A stretch of DNA of 64,000 bases, taken from assembly GCF_049116555.1 (NCBI RefSeq), contig NZ_JAGDYT010000008.1, positions 62,001-126,000 of the forward strand. The letters are read 5' to 3'. A program made the translations under genes and the position numbers. Of this stretch, positions 1 to 7,688 are shown piece by piece. The notes beneath the pieces are model-generated. The model was not told the DNA's origin and made no database searches. It was given only the letters and a program-made list of their open reading frames with translations. The stretch comes from Maricaulis maris_C. Lineage in GTDB: Bacteria > Pseudomonadota > Alphaproteobacteria > Caulobacterales > Maricaulaceae. Position 1 is the stretch's first letter. Each line of letters begins with the position of its first letter.

Positions 1-2
1 TA

Positions 3-2273
3 ATTACTGTAACCTCGGAGAGACGAGAGGCCGACTTGCAGGACGTGGCTGTTGCCGTGTCGGCATACACGTCTGAGCGACGAGAAACCCTCGGTATCCT
101 GACGACCCAGGACATCGCGCGGCTGACGCCCGGCATGAGCTATTCGGAATTCCCAAATCGCGTGTTTCTGCGCGGCGTGGGACGTTTCCTGAACACACCT
201 GGCAGTGATCCGGGTGTGGCGACCTATGCGGATGGTGTCTACACGTCGGAAGCGTCGGTCATCGGTCTTTCCTCCTTGTTCGTTGAACGCGTAGAGGTTT
301 TGCGCGGACCGCAGGGCACGCTGTATGGCCGCAACTCGATTGGTGGTGCGGTGAATGTGGTGAGCCGACGGCCGAGTGACGAGCAAGAGTTCGAGTTCCG
401 ACAGACCCTCGGAAACTATGGCACAAGCATTACCGAGGCTGCTCTGTCCGTGCCCCTGTCGGATGCTGCAAGGATGCGTGTTGCAGGGTCGTCGAATCGC
501 CATGACGGCTATATCCGCAATGACGCGGGAGCCGACCAGGCGCAAGCTGATGTACGCTTCTATGAAGTCCAACTGGAGGCGGATCTCTCGGACGATCTTG
601 ATGTCTGGGTTCGCTACTATGGCTCTGTAGCGGACTCGACACCGACCACCGGTATCCAGATTGATCCGTACGAAACCGCGACCTATTTCGGATCGAGCAG
701 TCTGTTGCCATCCCCTACCTTCGGCTATGCGAACGCCAATCCGGCCGCGACAGATGCGTTCACGGTCAGTCATGATTATGACGGGCAATACCGGCTGGAT
801 GACCAGCATGCCGTGACAGCCGCGGTGACCTATGAATTCGACGGCATCCGCATGCGATATACGGGAGGGTGGCAGACCTATGATTTCTTCCAGGACAGCG
901 ACTTTGACCGTTCCTCGCGAGTCTCCTATCCGGCATTCGGCATTGGCCCCGTCGTCGAGGCCGGTCGAATCGAGACCATCACCGAAGACAAGGAATTCTC
1001 CAGTCACGAGCTGAATCTGAGCTCGACCGGTGACGGCCCGATGCAGTGGATTACCGGGCTCTACTATTATGAGGAAAATACCGAGCAGTCCTACGATATT
1101 GCCAGTCCCAACCAGGCCCAGCTCGGGACGCTGCTCAACAGCTTCACCCTTGCGCCGACCGGTGTGCCCAATCCGGCCCTCAACTATGTTGATCTTGGCG
1201 CGGAGCTTGAATCCACATCCTGGGCTGCCTTTGGTCAGATCGACTATGATCTGACACCGCAATGGCGACTTACGGCAGGGCTTCGATATACCTCGGATGA
1301 GAAGCATGGCCGCGAGACGCTGCAATACATGCTGTGGGCGCCCTTTGTGGCGGGATCGCTGGGATACGGACCATTCGCACCGGCAGTCGAGGGCGCATTT
1401 GCATCCTGCTGCGCCCTGGATGCGACACCCTCACTGATCGGGCAAGGGCCGAATGTTCGTGATGTTTCAGGTGAATGGGACGGGTTTACTGGCCGGATCG
1501 GACTGCAATGGCGTCCGGATGATGACACGCTTGTCTATGGCGGAGTGAGCCAAGGCTACAAGTCCGGTGGGTTCAATCTCTATGCCTTCACACCCGCTGT
1601 GGCGGAAGAGCAGCTGATTGCCTGGGAAGTTGGCCTGAAGCAGACGATCGGAGATACGCTCCAGGTCAATGCTTCGGCGTTTCTGTACGACTATCAGGAC
1701 CTGCAAATCCCCGTTCAGGTGCTTTCCGGACCCGTCGTGAGGGACAACTTCATCAACGCGGATGAAGCACGTTCCGCCGGCCTCGAGCTGGAAGTCATCT
1801 GGGCCCCGAGCCCGAACCTCGAATTCTACGGGACCTACTCCTATCTCAATTCGGAGTTTACGGACTTCTGCTGCACGGTCGACCTCGCCAATGCCGCTGC
1901 CGGTGCACAGGATCTTGATGGCGCGACCATGCCCCAGTCGCCTGAGCACAAGTTCAACCTGACGGCCTTGTATCGGTTCGGTTTCGACGCCGGCGACCTG
2001 AATATTGTCGGGTCATACAGTTATGTGGGTGACCAGTATTTTTCTCCCTTCAACACGGAGCGCTACCTTTCCCCTGGGTCTGGACAGGTTGACTGGCGCG
2101 CCGTCTGGGAGAGCGCTTCAGGCCGTTATGACCTTGTCGGCTATATCCGAAATGCAACGGATGAGGTGGCCTATAACGGTCTTGAAATTGGTTCCGCCGA
2201 CTCGGGCTTCGCGCGTCGCGTGACGCTCAATCCGCCGCGCACCTATGGCATCGAACTCCGCGTTCGCTACTAG
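3..2273 (+). CDS. TonB-dependent receptor, 5' end outside the window
   Basis: This is an outer-membrane TonB-dependent receptor missing its N-terminus. The reading frame is open from base 3, and the residues before the first possible internal start (TTG at 36) already read as the TonB-box/early plug region (ITVTSERREADLQDVAVAV), so the gene begins upstream of the window and TTG 36 is not the true start. The plug domain is recognisable by RGVGRF, the VEVLRGPQGTLYGRNSIGGAVN signature (about residues 90-110) and a following run of beta-strand repeats ending in an aromatic-rich C-terminus (IELRVRY). The plug is of the common siderophore/steroid-type class, unlike the larger Xanthomonas/Caulobacter-type receptors later in the window. 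It lies 35 bp before a GPH-type symporter and the catabolic genes that follow, so it probably imports their substrate. The ligand cannot be read from sequence. Confidence 0.93.
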   Translation: MTVTSERREADLQDVAVAVSAYTSERRETLGILTTQDIARLTPGMSYSEFPNRVFLRGVGRFLNTPGSDPGVATYADGVYTSEASVIGLSSLFVERVEVLRGPQGTLYGRNSIGGAVNVVSRRPSDEQEFEFRQTLGNYGTSITEAALSVPLSDAARMRVAGSSNRHDGYIRNDAGADQAQADVRFYEVQLEADLSDDLDVWVRYYGSVADSTPTTGIQIDPYETATYFGSSSLLPSPTFGYANANPAATDAFTVSHDYDGQYRLDDQHAVTAAVTYEFDGIRMRYTGGWQTYDFFQDSDFDRSSRVSYPAFGIGPVVEAGRIETITEDKEFSSHELNLSSTGDGPMQWITGLYYYEENTEQSYDIASPNQAQLGTLLNSFTLAPTGVPNPALNYVDLGAELESTSWAAFGQIDYDLTPQWRLTAGLRYTSDEKHGRETLQYMLWAPFVAGSLGYGPFAPAVEGAFASCCALDATPSLIGQGPNVRDVSGEWDGFTGRIGLQWRPDDDTLVYGGVSQGYKSGGFNLYAFTPAVAEEQLIAWEVGLKQTIGDTLQVNASAFLYDYQDLQIPVQVLSGPVVRDNFINADEARSAGLELEVIWAPSPNLEFYGTYSYLNSEFTDFCCTVDLANAAAGAQDLDGATMPQSPEHKFNLTALYRFGFDAGDLNIVGSYSYVGDQYFSPFNTERYLSPGSGQVDWRAVWESASGRYDLVGYIRNATDEVAYNGLEIGSADSGFARRVTLNPPRTYGIELRVRY

Positions 2274-2308
2274 GCCGGGCAACTGGGTCAGGTGGATGGA
2301 GAAAACCA

Positions 2309-3730
2309 ATGACGCCGAAGAAGCTGACACTCCCCTCGAAACTCGCCTACGGCTTTGGGGCCGTGGCCTATGGGGTGAAGAACAATGGTTTCGACTATTT
2401 TTTACTGATCTTCTATTCTCAGATACTTGGAGTGGAGGCCGGCCTGGTGGGGCTGGCCTTGCTCCTCGCGCTGCTGTGTGACGCGTTCACTGATCCGGTC
2501 GTGGGGTATCTGAGCGATAATACCGCGGGACGGTTCGGGCGACGACATCCCTGGATGTATGCTGCCGCAATCCCGGTGACGTGTTGCTATTATTTCCTCT
2601 GGGCGCCACCAGAGAGTCTGAGTCCTGACCACCTCTTTTTCTACCTGGTTGGGCTTTCCATTTTGGTCCGGGCTTTGGTGACCTTCTATGAGGTGCCGAG
2701 CTCCGCGCTCGCCGCCGAAATCAGCCGCGATTATGACGAGCGGACAACTTTGATGGCCTGGCGCAATTTTTTTGGGTGGGTAGCCGGCACATTGATGGCG
2801 GTATTCACTCTCATGGTCATCCTGGCTCCCTCGGAGACCAACCCGCAGGGTCTGTTCAATCGTGACGGTTTCGCCACTTATGGATTTCTGGCGTCCGCTC
2901 TGATTTTCATTTCCATCGTGATAGCAAGCCTTGGCACACAGCCCCTCGCCGTGCCGCTGGCGAAAACTGAAGGCCGGCAGAACGGTAATCTCGGCTCGGT
3001 ATTTTCCGAGGTTATCGAGACGCTCAAGGTGCCTTCTTTCTTGGCGATCTTCCTCGCAACGGTGCTGGCGGCGGTCGCGACGGGTCTCACGATGAGCCTG
3101 AATCTCTATCTCAACACTTTCTTCTGGGGGCTCGCGCCCGATCAGATCAGCGTGCTGGTCCTCGCCGTGTTCGTTGCTTCGCTTTTGGCCCTGAACCTCG
3201 CACCCGCACTGTCTCGGACCTGGGGCAAAAAGAAGTCGGCCATCATTTGTGGTGTCGTGATTGTGTTCATGTCACCGACATTGATTGGCCTGCGTTTGCT
3301 GGGGCTTCTGCCAGAAAATGGTGATCCCAGCCTGTTTCCAATTCTGTTGATTGTGACGGTGCTGGAGATGACCCTCGCGATCACCATACAGACATTGATG
3401 ATGTCGATGATTGCTGACCTGGTGGAGCAGAATGAGGTCCGTACCGGGCGGCGCTCGGAGGGCGTGTTTTTCGCCACCATCACCTTCACCCGGAAGGCAA
3501 CGCAGGGGCTTGGAGTGTGGGCCGCGTCTCTCGTTCTGGTTTTCGCCAATTTCCCGGAAGGCGCATCTCCCGGCGAGGTCTCTGAAAGCAGCATTGCCGC
3601 CCTTGCGCAAATTTACCTGCCGGCCGTTGTCGTGCTGTGGCTGCTTAAGGTGGTCGCGACCAATCTCTACCGGATCAGTCGTGAGGAGCACGAGGACAAC
3701 CTCGCCAAGCTCAAGGCGTCGGCCGAATAA
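2309..3730 (+). CDS. MFS transporter of the glycoside-pentoside-hexuronide (GPH) symporter family
   Basis: This is a 473-residue inner-membrane symporter with about twelve hydrophobic segments. The N-terminal stretch (SKLAYGFGAVAYG), the DAFTDPVVGYLSDNT loop and the following RFGRRHPW motif are typical of GPH/MFS_2 permeases such as MelB and UidB relatives. The length is normal for the family. The ATG at 2309 is preceded by a GGATGGAG ribosome-binding site. It sits between a TonB receptor and CoA-type catabolic enzymes, so the pair probably moves one substrate across the outer and then the inner membrane. GPH members near TonB receptors and acyl-CoA enzymes need not carry sugars, so the substrate stays open. 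Confidence 0.9.
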   Translation: MTPKKLTLPSKLAYGFGAVAYGVKNNGFDYFLLIFYSQILGVEAGLVGLALLLALLCDAFTDPVVGYLSDNTAGRFGRRHPWMYAAAIPVTCCYYFLWAPPESLSPDHLFFYLVGLSILVRALVTFYEVPSSALAAEISRDYDERTTLMAWRNFFGWVAGTLMAVFTLMVILAPSETNPQGLFNRDGFATYGFLASALIFISIVIASLGTQPLAVPLAKTEGRQNGNLGSVFSEVIETLKVPSFLAIFLATVLAAVATGLTMSLNLYLNTFFWGLAPDQISVLVLAVFVASLLALNLAPALSRTWGKKKSAIICGVVIVFMSPTLIGLRLLGLLPENGDPSLFPILLIVTVLEMTLAITIQTLMMSMIADLVEQNEVRTGRRSEGVFFATITFTRKATQGLGVWAASLVLVFANFPEGASPGEVSESSIAALAQIYLPAVVVLWLLKVVATNLYRISREEHEDNLAKLKASAE

Positions 3731-3744
3731 GAGGGTTCAAAGCC

Positions 3745-4554
3745 ATGTTCTCAATTGATGTCGGAAAGAGCTACATGATGCCCGCCCATTTCGGTCCGCG
3801 ATATGTCGGACCGGGAACATCTGGCTGGTATCATGATGTCACGGCAATCACGCTTTCATTTGTAACGGACCCGGAGGCGCTGGCTGCGTATTTGCCGCCA
3901 CGCTTCAGGGTTGCCGAGGAAGCTGTCGTGAGTGTCATTTATGCCTGCAACAAGCGTGTCGATTGGCTCGCTGGGCGGGGTTACAACATGCTGGGCGCGA
4001 ATGCTGCGGTCGTCTATGACGGGCCGGAAGAGCAGCTGGAAGGCAGTTATAGTCTCGTGCTCTGGGAAAACCTGACGGACCCCATCCTGACCGGACGGGA
4101 GCTGCAGGGCATTCCCAAACTTTTCGCCGACATTCCGGAGCATACAGTCAATTCGGAAAGCTGGCGTGTCGGAGCCAGCCTGTACGGCAACAAGATCGTC
4201 GATCTCGAAGTATCGGGAGTGCGTGCGCCCTCGCTGGAAGAGGTTGCTGCGATCAATGCGGCGAGGTCTGGAAAGGACAACCCGATGGGATGGCGCCACA
4301 TTCCGCCGACGGCTGGGGTTGGCGACGGTCTCGACAGCTATTTCACCTTCCCCAGTGAGAACCATATTCGCCAGTTGTTTATCGGCGAAGGAGAGCTGGT
4401 CTGGAATTCACTTCGTTGGGACGAAAACCCGACGCAATTCCATATTGTCAATGCGCTGTCGGAGTTGCCGGTGCTGGAGATGAGGCCGGCGCTCATTACG
4501 CGGGGCAGTACCAATCTCATCGTTCCTGACCGACCGACAAGGCCCCTGCGATGA
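3745..4554 (+). CDS. Acetoacetate decarboxylase family protein
   Basis: This 269-residue cytoplasmic protein belongs to the acetoacetate decarboxylase (ADC) superfamily. The family's Schiff-base lysine is expected in the GRELxGxPK segment, and here GRELQGIPKLFADIP places it at Lys125, so a beta-keto acid decarboxylase or related aldolase/dehydratase chemistry is possible. An early PPRFRV segment and YNMLGANAAVVYDG also fit the family. The start at 3745 follows an AGAGGG site after a 14-bp gap. Its stop overlaps the next start (ATGA at 4551), implying translational coupling with the dehydrogenase. Many ADC-like proteins in secondary pathways are not acetoacetate decarboxylases, so the substrate is not assigned. 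Confidence 0.85.
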   Translation: MFSIDVGKSYMMPAHFGPRYVGPGTSGWYHDVTAITLSFVTDPEALAAYLPPRFRVAEEAVVSVIYACNKRVDWLAGRGYNMLGANAAVVYDGPEEQLEGSYSLVLWENLTDPILTGRELQGIPKLFADIPEHTVNSESWRVGASLYGNKIVDLEVSGVRAPSLEEVAAINAARSGKDNPMGWRHIPPTAGVGDGLDSYFTFPSENHIRQLFIGEGELVWNSLRWDENPTQFHIVNALSELPVLEMRPALITRGSTNLIVPDRPTRPLR

Positions 4555-5816
4555 GCCGGGCAGAGGTTGGAAGCATCTGCTTTGTCGGTGGTGGTGCGAT
4601 GGGTTGCTACAACGCTATCCTTGCCGCATTGGCAGGGTATCCGTCGGTCATCCATGATGCGTCTGAAAGCGCCCGCGGGCTGATAGCTGCGCGCCTGCAG
4701 GAAACCGCCCGCCAGCTCGGCGCTGCCGGTTTGTGCGCGCCTGCCGCCGTGCAAAGCGCCCTCGGTCTCATTCGAGTAGAGCCGGACCTTGCCCGAGCCG
4801 TTCAGGGGGCATGGCTCGTCAGCGAGTCGGTGTTTGAAGACCTGGAGTTGAAACGCCGCGTTTTTGCTCAGCTGGAGGCGGAATGCGATGACACGGTCTT
4901 GCTGACGACGAACAGCTCGGCCTTGCTCGGCTCGGACATCGAGAGTGTGCTGAAAGTCGGGGAACGCTTTGCCGCGCTTCATTCTCACCTCGGGGCCAAA
5001 TTGTTCGACATCGTCGGTGGGCCGAGAACCTCGTCGCAGACCATCGCTCGATTGCAGGCCTATGTGGCCGACATTGGCGGATTCCCGCTCGTCCAGAAAC
5101 GCGAGAACAAGGGGTATGTGTTCAATGCGATGATCGGACCTGTGCTGGGCACGGCGCTCTATCTGGCCGCCACCGGCGCCGACAGCGTGCGCGATATAGA
5201 CCGCTCTTGGATGCTGCGGACGGGATCCCCGATGGGACCGTTCGGCATGATGGATCTTTTTGGTCTCGGCTTGATCTACAGCGCATGGCGGAATCGTCCG
5301 GATGACCTGATCACCCGTTTCATGCGCGATGATATTCTGGCGTTTATGGCACCGGTTCTCGGGACCGGGCGCGAGGGTGTTCGGACCGGTGGTGGGTTCT
5401 ACAATTATCCAGACCCGGCATACGCGCGCCAAAACTTCCTCGGGCAACTATCGCCCACCAGTGCTGCGGGTGACGCACTTGTGTCAGCCTGGACGCAAAA
5501 TGCCGTTCTGCTTGTCTGTAACGATGTTGCGTCCCCAGAGAATGTCGACCGGGCCTGGATGGGGGCAACGGGGCAGTCGCGCGGTCCTTTTGGAGAGATC
5601 GACAGGATCGGATTGGACCGGGCGGCCCTTCTTTTCGCGGTGTCCGGGGCGATGGTTCCGGCCGCCGATCATCCGCGGCTGATTGAGTATCTTCGAAAAC
5701 GAATAGCCACTCACGGCGCCGGCGAGAAGGCTGATACAGGTTTTTACACTTATCCAGCGCCGGCTTATGCCCAGGAGCAATTCCTGACGGCCTCTGCCTG
5801 GGCAAGCGCGGCCTGA
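4551..5816 (+). CDS. 3-hydroxyacyl-CoA dehydrogenase-like protein with two C-terminal domains
   Basis: This 421-residue protein looks like an NAD-dependent 3-hydroxyacyl-CoA dehydrogenase. It has an N-terminal Rossmann fold with a GGGAMG dinucleotide loop (residues 13-18), a conserved NSS segment in the middle (LLTTNSSAL), and two consecutive C-terminal 3HCDH-type modules. Each module ends in the same kind of motif (GGGFYNYPDPAY at about 280-292 and TGFYTYPAPAY near 400). The catalytic region is unusual: the family's HFFNP motif is replaced by HSHLG, although the histidine remains. The start overlaps the upstream ADC-like gene by four bases. The enzyme presumably oxidises a hydroxyacyl intermediate of the cluster's pathway. 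The changed motif argues for a non-standard acyl chain. Confidence 0.82.
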   Translation: MSRAEVGSICFVGGGAMGCYNAILAALAGYPSVIHDASESARGLIAARLQETARQLGAAGLCAPAAVQSALGLIRVEPDLARAVQGAWLVSESVFEDLELKRRVFAQLEAECDDTVLLTTNSSALLGSDIESVLKVGERFAALHSHLGAKLFDIVGGPRTSSQTIARLQAYVADIGGFPLVQKRENKGYVFNAMIGPVLGTALYLAATGADSVRDIDRSWMLRTGSPMGPFGMMDLFGLGLIYSAWRNRPDDLITRFMRDDILAFMAPVLGTGREGVRTGGGFYNYPDPAYARQNFLGQLSPTSAAGDALVSAWTQNAVLLVCNDVASPENVDRAWMGATGQSRGPFGEIDRIGLDRAALLFAVSGAMVPAADHPRLIEYLRKRIATHGAGEKADTGFYTYPAPAYAQEQFLTASAWASAA

Positions 5817-5830
5817 CGGGGAGGCAAGGG

Positions 5831-6628
5831 ATGGGTTCGCTATTTGATGTCACGGGCAAGACCGCCCTGGTTACCGGTGGCGCCACCGGCATTGGCGCCA
5901 TGATCACCGAGGGACTCGTTCGGGCCGGTTGCCGTGTTTTCATTGCCTCGAGAAAAGCTGATGTACTGGTCCCGTTCGCCGAGCGAATGAACGAGATCGT
6001 CCCGGGCGCTGTGGTAAGCGTAAAAGCGGACTTGTCCTCAGAGGAGGGGACAGAGAATTTGGTTCAAGCCATAAGGCAAGAGACTGATCATGTTGATATT
6101 CTGATCAATAACAGCGGTGCGTCCTGGGGTGCGGATTTCGATGACTTTCCGCGCAGTGGCTGGGACAAGGTGCTCGGATTGAATGTCACAGCGCTGGCGG
6201 ATCTGACGCGGGCCATGATGCCTCTGCTTGAACGCCGGGCGAGTTCTGACACGCCCAGCCGTGTCATCAATCTCGGATCCATCATGGGCACACGGGCAAC
6301 GCCAAGCGTGACCAATAGTGTGGGTGCTTACAGCTATACTGTCAGCAAGGGCGCTGTGCACCACCTGACGCGTCTGTTCAGCAATGAGCTTGCTCCGCGC
6401 CATGTCACGGTCAACGCGATAGCACCGGGGCCGTTTCCCAGCCGGATGATGGCATTTGCAACAGACGAGCAGGAAAAACGCGAGGCACTCGCAAAGAATA
6501 TTCCCCTTGGGCGTATTGGCGAGGCGGACGATGTTGTCGGAACAGTCATCTGGCTGTGCTCCCGCGCTGGAGCTTACATCACGGGCGCGATCATTCCGTT
6601 GGATGGCGGGATGTCAGCCTCAAGCTGA
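5831..6628 (+). CDS. Short-chain dehydrogenase/reductase
   Basis: This 265-residue classical SDR has a TGGATGIG cofactor loop near the N-terminus, an NNSG motif around residue 95 and a YTVSK catalytic Tyr/Lys pair around 175. The C-terminal segment (VGTVIWLCSRAGAYITGAIIPLDGG) is typical of FabG-like oxidoreductases. A GAGGCAAGGG ribosome-binding site precedes the ATG at 5831, fourteen bases after the previous stop. It is cytoplasmic and probably oxidises or reduces a hydroxyl/keto group of a pathway intermediate. The cluster holds this SDR and a 3-hydroxyacyl-CoA dehydrogenase-like protein, which suggests at least two oxidations. The substrate cannot be read from the sequence. Confidence 0.9.
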   Translation: MGSLFDVTGKTALVTGGATGIGAMITEGLVRAGCRVFIASRKADVLVPFAERMNEIVPGAVVSVKADLSSEEGTENLVQAIRQETDHVDILINNSGASWGADFDDFPRSGWDKVLGLNVTALADLTRAMMPLLERRASSDTPSRVINLGSIMGTRATPSVTNSVGAYSYTVSKGAVHHLTRLFSNELAPRHVTVNAIAPGPFPSRMMAFATDEQEKREALAKNIPLGRIGEADDVVGTVIWLCSRAGAYITGAIIPLDGGMSASS

Positions 6629-6639
6629 CCAGGCCAGCG

Positions 6640-7650
6640 ATGACCAGTCGATCAACCCAGCGCATTGCGGCCCAGCAACATGTTGACCCGGAGCTTCTGC
6701 CCTTCCTGCAGAGGATACCAACCGTGACATTTCACGCGGGTATTCTCGAGCGGATACGGTCCGCCCCACTGGCCTGGCCGGTTGATGTCGAGACTCTCCA
6801 GCATGTCGAGACACGCGGGTACCGCGTTCCCGGTGATATGCGCTGCACGGGACCTGTGCCGGTGCGTTATCACCGTCCCGCAGGCGTGGCGGGCGCTCTG
6901 CCAGCCATTCTGCATGTTCATGGTGGCGGGTTTGTCAGCGGCAGTGCAAAAGCGAGTGACGCGCGGTGTCGTCAATTGGCCTGGGCGCTGCAATGCGTGG
7001 TCATATCCGTGGATTATCGACTGGCGCCTGAAACGCGTTTCCCGGGCGCCTTGAATGATTGTCTGGCGGTGTTTGGATGGATGCATGAGCAGGCATCCGC
7101 CTTGCGTCTCGACCCGGCCGGCATCGGTTTGATGGGTGAGAGCGCTGGCGGGGGACTCGCAGCCGGGCTGGCCCTGTATCTGCGCGACCATGGCGGCCCG
7201 CTGCCGATATTCCAACATCTCATCTATCCAATGATCGATGACCGGACCTGTCTTCAGCCCAATAGCCGGCCGGGGGTCGGGGAATTCATCTGGACGCCGG
7301 AAAGCAATGACTACGGCTGGACCAGCTGGCTTGGTTCTGAACCGGGCAATGACGATGTCTCCTGCTATGCCGCAGCGGCCCGGGCGGTCGACCTGGCCGG
7401 GTTGCCGCCGACATTCATCCTCACCGGCGACCTCGATCTGTTTTGTGACGAAGATGTTGAATATGCGCGGCGCCTGGAGGCCGCGGGCGTTCCCGTCGAG
7501 CTTCACGTCTATCAAGGCTGCTTTCATGCCTTCGACTGTGCCGGGGGCGCGGATGTCGCAAGGCGAGCGCGGGCCTGCAGTCTCAAAGCCCTGAGAGCGG
7601 CGATGAGAGCACACTCGGGTCCCTCCCAATCGCCCTTGCCGCTCACCTGA
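6640..7650 (+). CDS. Alpha/beta hydrolase of the hormone-sensitive lipase family
   Basis: This is a 336-residue esterase of the HSL/GDXG family. It shows the oxyanion motif HVHGGGFVSG, the nucleophile elbow GESAGG (Ser168), the acid in a D-x-x-x-D-E segment (probable Asp266) and the histidine in GCFHAFD (His296). I start it at the ATG at 6640, eleven bases after the SDR stop. The frame is open further upstream, but that extension would overlap the SDR and has no family resemblance. There is no signal peptide, so it acts in the cytoplasm. In this cluster it could hydrolyse an ester or lactone of the imported compound or release an acyl intermediate. Confidence 0.88.
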   Translation: MTSRSTQRIAAQQHVDPELLPFLQRIPTVTFHAGILERIRSAPLAWPVDVETLQHVETRGYRVPGDMRCTGPVPVRYHRPAGVAGALPAILHVHGGGFVSGSAKASDARCRQLAWALQCVVISVDYRLAPETRFPGALNDCLAVFGWMHEQASALRLDPAGIGLMGESAGGGLAAGLALYLRDHGGPLPIFQHLIYPMIDDRTCLQPNSRPGVGEFIWTPESNDYGWTSWLGSEPGNDDVSCYAAAARAVDLAGLPPTFILTGDLDLFCDEDVEYARRLEAAGVPVELHVYQGCFHAFDCAGGADVARRARACSLKALRAAMRAHSGPSQSPLPLT

Positions 7651-7688
7651 GCCGTTGAAGTTCGAAAATGTTCCAAGGAAACATGTCC

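Noticed and set aside
5868..5893. TTACCGGTGGCGCCACCGG in the SDR gene as another operator copy
   Set aside because: It encodes the glycine-rich cofactor loop, lacks the TGACA/TGTCA flanks and is inside coding sequence. The same applies to the kduD loop near 22697.
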